From an uncultured Thermomicrobia bacterium (GTDB lineage Bacteria > Chloroflexota > Chloroflexia > Thermomicrobiales > JALYUS01): a stretch of DNA of 20,748 nt. The stretch spans positions 1 to 20,748 of the forward strand of contig CALBSO010000138.1 in assembly GCA_937968015.1 (NCBI GenBank), read 5' to 3'. Position 1 is the first letter of the stretch; every line of letters begins with the position of its first letter. The position numbers and the translations under genes are program-made. Below the pieces are notes generated by a model that searched no databases, was not told the origin of the DNA, and saw nothing but the letters and a program-made list of their open reading frames with translations. This document shows positions 12,627 to 20,134 of this stretch, one piece after another.

Positions 12627-13289
12627 GTGTCTACACACCTTCATCGCACCAATGATGCCATCCCGACCCTTCGTGCCGCGTTGCAGGCCGTCGGGCGCTC
12701 CGCCTTCGCGCGCGGCATGGTCTGGGGAACGAGCGGCAATATCAGCGGCAAACTGCCGGACGGTTCCCTGCTCGTATCGAAAGCCGGGACAGACCTCGCG
12801 ACCCTCGCGGACGATGATTTCATCGTCGCCCCGCCCGGCTTCGATGATGCCGTGCCGACCGAAGCGACGAGCGAAATCCGCATGCATCGTGCCGCTCACG
12901 CCGCCGGAGACGATGTCCGATGCGTGCTGCATCTCTCCCCGACCTGGGTGACGCTCGCCGCCACAACCGGTATCGCCGTCCCGATCACGACAACCGCCGA
13001 AGCGCATCTGATGCTCGCTGGCCTGACGCGCGTCCCGTGGGCATGCCCCGGCACGCCCGATCTCGGCCACGCGGTCGCCACAGGGCTGGCGAACGGCGCC
13101 CGCGCCCTCATTCTCGAAGGCCATGGCGCGCTCACCCTCGGCCGCACCCCGCGCGAAGCCTTGTTGCGGATGGAAACCCTCGAGTTCGTCGCCCGCCTCG
13201 CCATCCTCGCCCGCCAGTCCGGTCTCCCCTTGATCGCCATGACCCCCGCCCAGCGCGCCCAGGTCGCCCAGCGGTACGGGAGAGGCTAA
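12627..13289 (+). CDS. Class II aldolase/adducin-domain protein with altered metal site
   Basis: A 220-residue protein of the class II aldolase (AraD/FucA-like) family, which uses Zn to cleave sugar phosphates or epimerise them. The start is a GTG at 12627 with GGAGG (12614-12618) 8 nt ahead; the frame is open far upstream, but that part is the antisense of the L,D-transpeptidase gene. Motifs seen: TSGNIS (35-40), SKAGTDLATL (51-60), the acid Glu83 in TSEIRMH, and His165 in EGHGALTLG. The usual HxH zinc pair is HLS here (His102 and Ser104), so one expected ligand is missing. The enzyme may bind another metal weakly, use a different residue, or have a changed activity. The downstream gene is convergent. 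Confidence 0.9.
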   Translation: MSTHLHRTNDAIPTLRAALQAVGRSAFARGMVWGTSGNISGKLPDGSLLVSKAGTDLATLADDDFIVAPPGFDDAVPTEATSEIRMHRAAHAAGDDVRCVLHLSPTWVTLAATTGIAVPITTTAEAHLMLAGLTRVPWACPGTPDLGHAVATGLANGARALILEGHGALTLGRTPREALLRMETLEFVARLAILARQSGLPLIAMTPAQRAQVAQRYGRG

Positions 13290-13371
13290 CCACAGAGACA
13301 CAGGAGAAGGAAGATGATGATATTTTTCTCGTTCTCTGCGTTTTCTCTGTGTCTTCTGTGCCTTTGTGGTT
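13288..13371. repeat. Inverted AACCACARAGRCACAG element, likely bidirectional terminator
   Basis: Two 16-bp arms (13288-13303 and 13356-13371) match at 14 of 16 positions, with degenerate CACAGAGAA-type repeats between. It fills the gap between convergent genes and includes the last bases of the aldolase-like stop codon. T-rich stretches such as TATTTTTCTC lie in the loop. Similar CACAGAG repeats are, from memory, widespread in bacterial intergenic DNA. Confidence 0.6.
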
Positions 13372-13380
13372 CAACCGCCT

Positions 13381-15888
13381 TCAAGACGTGCCGTGCAGCG
13401 AGCGGACGTAGTGAATGAGTGCCCAGATGTCCTGGTCGCTAAGGGTGCCGGTGAAGGAGGGCATGCCGGTGCCGGCAATGCCGTGGCTAATCCACCAATA
13501 CAGGTCGCCGTCGGTGTGGGTCGTCAGGTGACTGCCGGTGAGGTCCACCGGGCGGGGCTTGAGGTTCTGGCCGAGCGGCCCGTCACCTTTGCCGACCGCG
13601 CCATGGCAGATCGCGCAGTTCTGGGCAAAGAGTTGCTGACCGCGCGCGAGCGTCGCGGTGTCGTTCGGGAGCGGGTTCGCGATGCCCGTTGTCGGCGTCC
13701 GGTCGGTCGAGTTGTAGCCGAAGACGATCACGCCGAGAAACAACGCGCCGACACTCCACATGCGATAGGCCGTGCGCGTCCGTCCCCGCAGCGTGTTCCG
13801 GAAACGAGATGGATAGGTGAGGCCAAAGAGCGCCGCGCCAACGAGCGCGAGCATGAGGCCGAACCAGGCATTGGGCAGCAGGCGGGGCCAGAGGAAGCCG
13901 GTCTGTGCGCTCGTCACCGACGACGCGGGCGTTTCCGTCGTCTGGAAGCGCGCCGGGTCCGAGGTGAAGGAGAAGTTGAGACGCGTGTCCTCCGCGATGT
14001 TTTCCCGGCGGATGACGAGTTGGACGTTCCAGACGCCCTTGATCGGGAAGAAGATGCCCGTGGCGCGATAATGGCCGCTCGTGTCGCGCGTGAGCGGCAC
14101 GCTCGTCTGGCCGAGGTCCGCGCCGGAGAAGGTGATCAGCGCCGTCACGCGTTGCACATCCGCGAGCGGCTGCACCGTCTCGGGACCAACGATGTTCGCG
14201 TCGAGCGCGCTGCCGTCCTTCCCCGTCGTCGTCAGAAGCAAGACAGTCATGCCCGCCGCATCCTGCATCTCGGCGGATTGCGGCCCGCTACTGAGGTCCA
14301 CTTCCTGCCCTGCCGCCGGAGGTGCGACGGCAACGGCATTATTGAGGAGCGGATCGGCGAGTGCGGCATTCGCGCCGGTGAGCAGGTGCGCGGGCGGCAG
14401 TTGCGTAAGCGTCGCCGTGACCAGCAGCACCGCGATGCCGAGCGCCGCCTCGACGCCCAAGAGACGCGGCAGCCAATAGCGCGCCTGCCCCGCACCGTTG
14501 AGGCGCGGCTTGATAACGCGCAGGTTGAGCGCGGCGGTGGCGATCAGCGGCAGGATGAGCGCGTGCTTGATGAGCAACGTCTGGCCGTAGGAGGTATTGA
14601 GAATCGTCGCGCGCGTCGTATGCAGCGTCATCGCGTAGAGACCCGTCACGATCAGGCAGGCGACGGAGACGAGCGCGAGGTTCGAGAAGCGCCCGACGAT
14701 CACCGTGAGATATGCCGTCTGTGCCTCGCCGTCGAGCAGGCGGAACGAGCGGCGCAGCGTGGCGAGCAGGATGACCAAGCCACCGAACCAGAGCCCCATC
14801 GCGCAGAGATGCGCCGCGTCCGCGAGGATGGCGAGGACAGGCTGATGCTGGCTCTCGGTTGCGTGGCTACTCCATGTCAGTGCCATCGCGAGCACGAGCG
14901 CGACGCCCAATCCCAGCCGCCACGGCCAGTCGGCAAGGGATGATGAGTCGGGCAGGCTCGCCGCCCGCCCTGACCCGCGGGCCGTGGCGATCACGCCCAG
15001 CGTCGGCGGTTGCCCCCGCCAGAATGGCAGGAGCGTCATGAGCATGCCGCCGAGCAGGAGCAGCGCGACGACGGCGATCACTCGCCAGACGGCCCCATAT
15101 GTCGTGTCGAAGGCGAGGCGACGCAGTGTGTCGCCCCGCACCTGGAAGACCGAAATGTCGGCCACCGTCGCGGCCTGCACGACGAGCGTCGCGAGATGCG
15201 CCAGGACGAAGGAGACGCTGCCACCGAGCGCCCACGGCCGGAGCATGCGCGCCGCGCGCCGCCATGCCAGATCGCCATCACCGAACGTCGCCGTCACCGG
15301 GCGGAGGACGATCACGGCAAGCCCGAACGTGCCGATCAGGATGCCGAGCGCGAGATAGCGCCACCAGCGCACGATCACCGCGATCACGGACGGGTTGCCA
15401 CTGCCGGAGAGTGTAGACGCATTCACCGTGCCGCCGGTCGTCGGCGCGCCGATTGGCTGCGGTTCAGGAGGCGGCGCGGGGCCGAGGCCGCCGGAGAACG
15501 TGAAAGAGTAATTCCCCTTCGTTAAATGGCCATCGTTGGCGAGCGCCTGCCACGCGACGGTGTACAGCCCCGGCACGAGTTTCGCATTCACTGTCACTTG
15601 CCCGACGCTCGGATCGCCCGGTTCCGCGGTCGCGGCGCCACCGGCGATGCTCTTGCCGCTCGTGTCGAGCAGGGTGATTTCGTTGAATTTCGGGTCCGGG
15701 ACTTGATCGAAACGGATGCGGATCATCTTCGGCGGCTGGCCGATCGTGCTCCCCGGCACCGGCGTCGCGGCGACGAGCGCGACATGCGCGGAAATCGTCG
15801 CCGGAACGAACATTAGCCCCGTCAGCGCGACGATGAGCACGATGACGAATGAGCCGATGCGCGTGTGGGAACGTCGGAGCACGGGCAT
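13381..15888 (-). CDS. CopC-CopD copper protein fused to YtkA-like domain and cytochrome c
   Basis: An 835-residue membrane protein joining four modules. The signal peptide (1-34) is followed by a CopC domain (35 to about 132): its N-terminal His35 would be exposed by cleavage after TISA, and NDGH (Asp119, His121) completes a type II Cu site as in CopC. The CopD region (about 168-500) has eight hydrophobic helices, including ILADAAHLCAMGLWFGGLVIL. A beta-rich domain (about 525-645) with GHYRATGIFFPIKGVWNVQLVIRR resembles YtkA. After two more helices comes a class I cytochrome c (about 745-835) with heme motif CAICH (758-762) and probable axial Met809 in GTGMPSF. AGGGAG lies 8 nt before the ATG. 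The likely role is copper uptake or delivery linked to an electron-transfer chain. The gene is single and divergent from the GH26 gene. Confidence 0.93.
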   Translation of the reverse strand: MPVLRRSHTRIGSFVIVLIVALTGLMFVPATISAHVALVAATPVPGSTIGQPPKMIRIRFDQVPDPKFNEITLLDTSGKSIAGGAATAEPGDPSVGQVTVNAKLVPGLYTVAWQALANDGHLTKGNYSFTFSGGLGPAPPPEPQPIGAPTTGGTVNASTLSGSGNPSVIAVIVRWWRYLALGILIGTFGLAVIVLRPVTATFGDGDLAWRRAARMLRPWALGGSVSFVLAHLATLVVQAATVADISVFQVRGDTLRRLAFDTTYGAVWRVIAVVALLLLGGMLMTLLPFWRGQPPTLGVIATARGSGRAASLPDSSSLADWPWRLGLGVALVLAMALTWSSHATESQHQPVLAILADAAHLCAMGLWFGGLVILLATLRRSFRLLDGEAQTAYLTVIVGRFSNLALVSVACLIVTGLYAMTLHTTRATILNTSYGQTLLIKHALILPLIATAALNLRVIKPRLNGAGQARYWLPRLLGVEAALGIAVLLVTATLTQLPPAHLLTGANAALADPLLNNAVAVAPPAAGQEVDLSSGPQSAEMQDAAGMTVLLLTTTGKDGSALDANIVGPETVQPLADVQRVTALITFSGADLGQTSVPLTRDTSGHYRATGIFFPIKGVWNVQLVIRRENIAEDTRLNFSFTSDPARFQTTETPASSVTSAQTGFLWPRLLPNAWFGLMLALVGAALFGLTYPSRFRNTLRGRTRTAYRMWSVGALFLGVIVFGYNSTDRTPTTGIANPLPNDTATLARGQQLFAQNCAICHGAVGKGDGPLGQNLKPRPVDLTGSHLTTHTDGDLYWWISHGIAGTGMPSFTGTLSDQDIWALIHYVRSLHGTS

Positions 15889-15945
15889 GCGGATTCTCCC
15901 TCACGCCGCCTGGGAAACCGCTCGGAGCAGGCGACATCGCACCGG

Positions 15946-15974
15946 ATTATCCCGCCGGAGCCTTCAACCGTCCA
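15946..15974 (-). promoter_or_regulatory. Probable promoter of the CopC-CopD-cytochrome gene
   Basis: The minus strand has TGGACG (15974-15969, 4 of 6) and GATAAT (15951-15946, 5 of 6) separated by exactly 17 nt, about 60 nt before the start codon. Confidence 0.45.
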
Positions 15975-16053
15975 CCATCCAGACCCTCTCACCTTCGCGC
16001 GAATTCTTCATCAACCCACGGCCAATCATCACATTTTGCCCATTGCCACGTTT

Positions 16054-16071
16054 TAGGTTGTGGTCAACCTA
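16054..16071. promoter_or_regulatory. Candidate operator TAGGTTG-N4-CAACCTA
   Basis: A perfect 7-bp-arm palindrome 30 bp before the GH26 start codon. It overlaps a possible -10 hexamer TATTCT (16070-16075), so a repressor bound here would block the glycosidase gene. No regulator gene adjoins. Confidence 0.4.
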
Positions 16072-16100
16072 TTCTGCTGCCCGCTTTGAGGAGGAAGCGT

Positions 16101-17117
16101 ATGATGCGCCGTCGCACGTTCATGAAATTTTCGGGGGCCGCGCTCGGTTCCGCGCTGATACCGCTTGTGGAAGAAAAAATCGCGGCGGCATCCCGCCCCA
16201 GACTCGTAGGGCCCATCGCCCTCGGCGCGTACATCCCCGGCGCACCGGGTGATCCGGCACAGATTGATCAGTTCACGGTCCTCGTCGGCGCCGTGCCCGC
16301 CGTCGTGATGTGGTATCAGGATTGGGCGCATACCGGTATCCGCGAGTTCAACCCAGTACAGATGAATGCCGTGGTAGCGCGGGGCGCGATGCCGATGGTC
16401 ACATGGGAGCCGTGGGATTACACGGCGGGCATCTCTCAGCCCGCGTACAGCCTTGCACGGATCGTCGCGGGCGCGTACGACCTGTACATCCGTCAATGGG
16501 CACAGAATGCCGCCGCGTGGGCGCGGCCGATGTATCTCCGCTTCGCGCACGAGATGAACGGCAACTGGTATCCGTGGTGCTTCGGCGTGAATGGAAACAC
16601 CGCCGCGCAGTACGTCGCCGCCTGGCGACATATCTACGCCATCTTCCGGCAAGAGGGTGCGACAAATGTGCGCTGGGTCTGGTCCCCGAATGTCAGCAGC
16701 ACGATAAATGGGCGACGACGTGGCGTTGCGACCCCACAAGTCGCCGCACTGTATCCCGGCGACGCGTACGTCAACTGGATCGCACTGGACGGTTACAACT
16801 GGGGGACGACTCAGTCGTGGTCGCATTGGGCCGGCCTCGCGACCGTCTTCGGCACGTCCTACACGAGCCTCACCAAACTGACGAGCAAGCCGATGATGCT
16901 CGCCGAAACGGCCTCCACGGAACTGGGCGGGAACAAAGCGACATGGATCACGCAAGGATTCCTCACCGACATCCCGGCGCGCTTCCCCCGCGTGCGTGCC
17001 GTCATCTGGTTCAACGAGAACAAGGAGACGGACTGGCGCGTCAACTCCTCGTCCGCCGCGCTCGCGGCATATCGCGGCGTGGCGAAATCCGCCATCTATC
17101 AAGGGCGACTCACCTAA
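16101..17117 (+). CDS. Tat-exported GH26-like glycoside hydrolase (beta-mannanase type)
   Basis: An extracellular enzyme predicted to cut beta-1,4-mannan or a related glycan. It has 338 residues, about the usual size of a lone GH26 domain. The N-terminus carries a twin-arginine signal, RRTFMKF (4-10), followed by GAALGSALIPL. The acid/base Glu151 is in LRFAHEMNGNWYPW, the signature of family 26, and the likely nucleophile is Glu269 in MMLAETAS, late in the barrel as expected. Other barrel strands are visible (MVTWEPWD, VRWVWSPN, WIALDGYNW, AVIWFNENKE). The start is the first of two consecutive ATGs, with AGGAGG 6 nt upstream; the longer open frame reaching back to 15849 is noise. There are no partner glycan genes nearby, so it probably acts alone. 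The substrate is inferred from family only. Confidence 0.92.
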   Translation: MMRRRTFMKFSGAALGSALIPLVEEKIAAASRPRLVGPIALGAYIPGAPGDPAQIDQFTVLVGAVPAVVMWYQDWAHTGIREFNPVQMNAVVARGAMPMVTWEPWDYTAGISQPAYSLARIVAGAYDLYIRQWAQNAAAWARPMYLRFAHEMNGNWYPWCFGVNGNTAAQYVAAWRHIYAIFRQEGATNVRWVWSPNVSSTINGRRRGVATPQVAALYPGDAYVNWIALDGYNWGTTQSWSHWAGLATVFGTSYTSLTKLTSKPMMLAETASTELGGNKATWITQGFLTDIPARFPRVRAVIWFNENKETDWRVNSSSAALAAYRGVAKSAIYQGRLT

Positions 17118-17167
17118 CGCGGGATGTGTCTATCCCCTGAACCCGACGCGGGAGGGGGCAGGGGCGA

Positions 17168-18058
17168 TCACCCTCCGGGGCGCTCGGATTCCGCGATTGC
17201 GGGGGCGGCATCGTGGGACCCGTCGAGTTTTGCTTTCAGGGCATGGAGATGGGCCAGGATGTCGGCTTTCGTATCGTCCACCTTCTCGTGGAGATGGGCG
17301 ATTTCCAGTTCCGCCTTCAAGTTGACATCGTACTCGATGTCCGAGCGGACGCGATCCTTGGCAGCCTGGCGGTTCTGGCTGATCAGCACGAAGATTGAGA
17401 GGAAAATCGCTTCCAGCGAGACGGCCATCGTCAGCAGCCCGAAAGGAAAGGGATCGAAGACGCGCACGCCCGGTACCAGGTTCGTGTTGACGACGATCCA
17501 GACGAGGAAAATACCGGCGTTGAGGAGGAGGAACGGGATGCTGCCGCTGAACGTCGCGATCCAGTCCGCGACCCGCTGGGCGGGCGAGCGGGTGTCCGCC
17601 ATCTGGTCGTTGACATTGCGCGAGGCTGTGTGGCGCAGCCGGGTATTGGTGTCGCGCAGACGCGCACCGACAATTGCCAGGATATCCAGCGCCATATCGG
17701 GATGGTAGCGCAAGCAGCGTTCGAGGTCCTCATGGTCCACACGCAGCGCTTCCATGTTCCGCGTGACGAGAGCCGTGCCCGTGCGCGGGCCGGGATGGAG
17801 CAGCGAAATTTCCCCGAAGAAATCGCCGGGGCCGTCCACCTCGAGCACGATGCGCGTGCCGGTGTCGTCCTTGATAAAGATCTCGACGATGCCGGAACGG
17901 ATGACGTAGAGCGCGTCGCCGGGATCGCCGAGTTCGAAGACGGTCTGGCCGGCCGGGACGCGTACCTCCTCCAATACCTGCGCGATCGCCGCGCGTTCCG
18001 CATCGTCGAGTGGCTTGAAGAAGGGAATCGTCGCGAGGAGGTCCATATCGGTCGGCAT
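17168..18058 (-). CDS. Cyclic-nucleotide-binding domain fused to DUF1003 membrane domain
   Basis: A 296-residue membrane protein. The N-terminal cNMP-binding domain (about 8-125) has the phosphate-binding cassette FGEISLLHPGPRTGTA, with Glu83 and Arg92 in the key places. A linker leads to the DUF1003 domain (about 155-280): two helices (about 174-191 and 206-226), then SQNRQAAKDRVRSDIEYDVNLKAELEI, which is diagnostic of that family, and a helical tail. The role of DUF1003 is unknown. The arrangement suggests that a cyclic nucleotide controls a membrane protein. The frame runs back to 18160, but the ATG at 18058 has GGGAG 6 nt ahead and starts the cNMP homology. It is 101 bp from the M20 gene, with a hairpin in the gap, so it may have its own expression level. 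Confidence 0.92.
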   Translation of the reverse strand: MPTDMDLLATIPFFKPLDDAERAAIAQVLEEVRVPAGQTVFELGDPGDALYVIRSGIVEIFIKDDTGTRIVLEVDGPGDFFGEISLLHPGPRTGTALVTRNMEALRVDHEDLERCLRYHPDMALDILAIVGARLRDTNTRLRHTASRNVNDQMADTRSPAQRVADWIATFSGSIPFLLLNAGIFLVWIVVNTNLVPGVRVFDPFPFGLLTMAVSLEAIFLSIFVLISQNRQAAKDRVRSDIEYDVNLKAELEIAHLHEKVDDTKADILAHLHALKAKLDGSHDAAPAIAESERPGG

Positions 18059-18090
18059 GATCGTCTCCCATGCTCGATACGTCGCGGGAA

Positions 18091-18121
18091 TCGTGGTGGG
18101 GGCTTCAGCCTGCCGCCACGA
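18091..18121. repeat. Nested palindrome around GGCTTCAGCC
   Basis: Outer arms TCGTGG / CCACGA (18091-18096 and 18116-18121) and the inner palindrome GGCTTCAGCC (18101-18110) form a hairpin between the M20 stop and the start of the cNMP/DUF1003 gene. It may be an attenuation or stability element, or a dispersed repeat of the genome. Confidence 0.5.
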
Positions 18122-18159
18122 TGTCGTATCCCACGACGTTTCCATCCGTCCAGATGTCA

Positions 18160-19353
18160 TTACGCATTCCGGCGCACCGTCTCCGCGATCAGTGAGGCGA
18201 CGAGGGCAATGCGATCGGGAAGGCTCGTCAGGTCGAGATACTCCTCCGGCGAGTGCGCGCCGCCACCCATCGGGCCGAGGGCATCGAGCGTCGGCGTGCC
18301 GATAGCGGCGGTGAAGTTGCCGTCCGAGCCGCCACCCGTGCCGATCGGTTCGACGGGAATGTCCCAGCCGCCGAGGATATCCCCAGCGATGGCGAGCAGG
18401 CGATCCTGCGCGTCCGTCCGCTCCATCGGCGGGCGGTTGATGCTGCCGGTGAGTTCGCCGGTCGTATCAGGCACCGTCGCATGCGCCGCAATGTGCCGCA
18501 TCGCCGCTTCCACCTCTGCCACAGCCGCCGCTGTTGGTACGCGGACATCAATCTCCGCGTACGCCTCCGCCGCGACGACATTGCGCCGCGAGCCGCCGCG
18601 CACAACGCCAACATTGACGCTGACTCCCTCGGTGTTCCCGGCGCGCAAGCCCGGACTGCTGAGGGCGTGGAGGGCGATGGTCTTGTGTGCCATTTCCAGC
18701 GTCGCACTTCGCCCGCGCCACGGTTCGCCGCCCGCGTGCGCCGCCTTGCCGGTGACGCGTAGGTTGTAGAGGCCGATCCCCTTGCGCGTTGTGACGACGC
18801 AGCCCGGCCCGACCGCGCGCCCCGGTTCGAGGATGTACGCGGCATCCGCGCCCTTCGCCGTCCCCTCAATCAGCGCGCGTGAGGTCTGCGAGCCGACTTC
18901 CTCGTCCGTATTGATGACGTAGCGCACGGTGGGCAGCGGCACATCGAGATCGCGCAAGATGCGTAGCGCGTAGATACCCGCGAGGATGCCCGACTTCATA
19001 TCAGAGACGCCGCAGCCGGTGATCCGGTTGCCGGTGATCGTGAAAGGGCGATTCGCGACCGTGCCCGCTGGGTAAACCGTGTCAATATGCCCGACGAGCA
19101 CGACCGTCGGGCCGCCCGCCGCGCCTTGCCACGTCGCGCGCAGATGATCGCCGCGCTCTTCCTGCGGGAAGGATTCGACTGTGCTTCCATTCGCTTCCAG
19201 CCACCCGCGCACGACGCGCCCGACGACATCCACAGCCGCCTTGTCGTCCGTCGGGCTGTCCATATCCACAATCCGCTGCAAGTCGCGCAGATACTCTTCC
19301 CTGAGCGCCCGCGCCCGCTCTCGTATTGCCCCCCGCATCTCCGGTGCATTCAT
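18160..19353 (-). CDS. M20 family metallopeptidase (carboxypeptidase G2-like)
   Basis: A two-zinc hydrolase of 397 residues that removes an amino acid from a peptide or an N-acyl amino acid. Metal and catalytic residues are all present: His89 and Asp91 in VGHIDTVYP, bridging Asp118 in CGVSDMKSG, general base Glu151 and ligand Glu152 in NTDEEVGS, Glu176 in LEPGR, and His367 in GGGAHSPEEY. A dimerisation lid lies at about 190-305, with GKAAHAG (His206). There is no signal peptide, so it is cytoplasmic. The ATG has a strong GGAGG 7 nt ahead. It follows the histidine phosphatase by 35 bp, suggesting one transcript. The substrate is unknown; glutamate carboxypeptidase activity is the nearest family example. 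Confidence 0.95.
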   Translation of the reverse strand: MNAPEMRGAIRERARALREEYLRDLQRIVDMDSPTDDKAAVDVVGRVVRGWLEANGSTVESFPQEERGDHLRATWQGAAGGPTVVLVGHIDTVYPAGTVANRPFTITGNRITGCGVSDMKSGILAGIYALRILRDLDVPLPTVRYVINTDEEVGSQTSRALIEGTAKGADAAYILEPGRAVGPGCVVTTRKGIGLYNLRVTGKAAHAGGEPWRGRSATLEMAHKTIALHALSSPGLRAGNTEGVSVNVGVVRGGSRRNVVAAEAYAEIDVRVPTAAAVAEVEAAMRHIAAHATVPDTTGELTGSINRPPMERTDAQDRLLAIAGDILGGWDIPVEPIGTGGGSDGNFTAAIGTPTLDALGPMGGGAHSPEEYLDLTSLPDRIALVASLIAETVRRNA

Positions 19354-19388
19354 GCCAAAACCTCCTGTATCGTGATGAGTTCAAATCA

Positions 19389-20027
19389 TCACACTCCGTC
19401 GAGGTGGTTGCGGTCGTTGAGGCGAGTGAGGATCGGGTGGCGGGGGTTGCCGTCCGCGTCGGGCAGAAGCAGGGTGCTGACCGAGCCATGCTGCGGGCGG
19501 AGACGGAGCGAGTAGCGCAAGTCCAGCCCGATTGCCTCGCCGATGATCGCTTGCAAAGTCAGGCCATGCGAGACGATCAGAATGTGCGTTTCGCCGGCGC
19601 CCGCATGCATGGCGGCGATCTCCCGCACCGACGCTGATGCGCGCGCCAGCGTTTGCCGGAGCGATTCGCCGCCCGGCACGACGACATCCGCCGGGTCCGC
19701 CTCCCACGCCGCGAAGAAATCGGCGTAGCGCGGTCGTATCTCCTTGCCGGTGAATCCCTCCAACTCGCCTTGATGCATCTCACGCAGTCGCGGGTCGGTC
19801 CGGATCGGCAATCCGTGCGCCTTCGCGATAGGCGCGGCGGTCGCCGCTGCCCGCTGGAGGTCGCTCGCGTAGATCGCGGTCAGCGGGATGCGCGCAAACG
19901 CTCGGACGAGCATTGCCGCCTGCGCCTGCCCCTCCTCGGTCAGCGGCAGGTCGGTGCAGCCGAGGAAACGTCCCTCAACATTCCACGCGGTCTGGCAATG
20001 GCGCACGAGATGGAGATGGATCACCAT
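19389..20027 (-). CDS. Histidine phosphatase superfamily protein (phosphoglycerate-mutase-like)
   Basis: A phosphatase of 212 residues that forms a phosphohistidine intermediate. The N-terminal LVRHCQTAWN holds Arg9 and the nucleophile His10, with Cys replacing the more common Gly after it. Arg59 is in SDLQRAAATA, the acid Glu83 in LREMHQGELEG, and the second catalytic His154 in IVSHGLT. The size fits the cobC/GpmB-like group; the substrate could be a nucleotide-loop or sugar phosphate. Homology starts at MVIHLHLVRH, so I chose 20027, although the frame is open to a GTG at 20096. No Shine-Dalgarno site precedes this ATG; GACAAT ends 6 nt before it, which would fit a leaderless transcript. It leads the M20 and cNMP/DUF1003 genes. 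Confidence 0.92.
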   Translation of the reverse strand: MVIHLHLVRHCQTAWNVEGRFLGCTDLPLTEEGQAQAAMLVRAFARIPLTAIYASDLQRAAATAAPIAKAHGLPIRTDPRLREMHQGELEGFTGKEIRPRYADFFAAWEADPADVVVPGGESLRQTLARASASVREIAAMHAGAGETHILIVSHGLTLQAIIGEAIGLDLRYSLRLRPQHGSVSTLLLPDADGNPRHPILTRLNDRNHLDGV

Positions 20028-20134
20028 GCCGCTATTGTCGCATAGAAACCTCACCCCCGGCCCCCGCGCAATCCTCGCGCGTCTCTTCTTACGCACCTGT
20101 TAAGGTATGCGGACAGTCCAGTATTTCGCGCGGG

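Noticed and set aside
13366..14943. 525-codon plus-strand ORF
   Set aside because: Antisense of the CopC-CopD-cytochrome gene, extremely Arg/Glu-rich, and without domain or ribosome site.
16053..17102. 349-codon minus-strand ORF opposite the GH26 gene
   Set aside because: Shadow of a clear glycosidase with a Tat signal and catalytic motifs; no protein family signature.
18123..18137. GTCGT-ATCCC-ACGAC inverted repeat
   Set aside because: Only a 5-bp arm with no promoter context; expected by chance in GC-rich DNA.
17630..18769. 379-codon plus-strand ORF crossing two minus-strand genes
   Set aside because: Spans the antisense of the cNMP protein, an intergenic hairpin and part of the M20 gene, which a real gene would not do here.
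20047..20067. C-rich segment resembling a widespread CCTCACCCCCGGCCCC intergenic repeat
   Set aside because: Only one short degenerate copy is seen in the window, so it cannot be called a repeat from this sequence alone.
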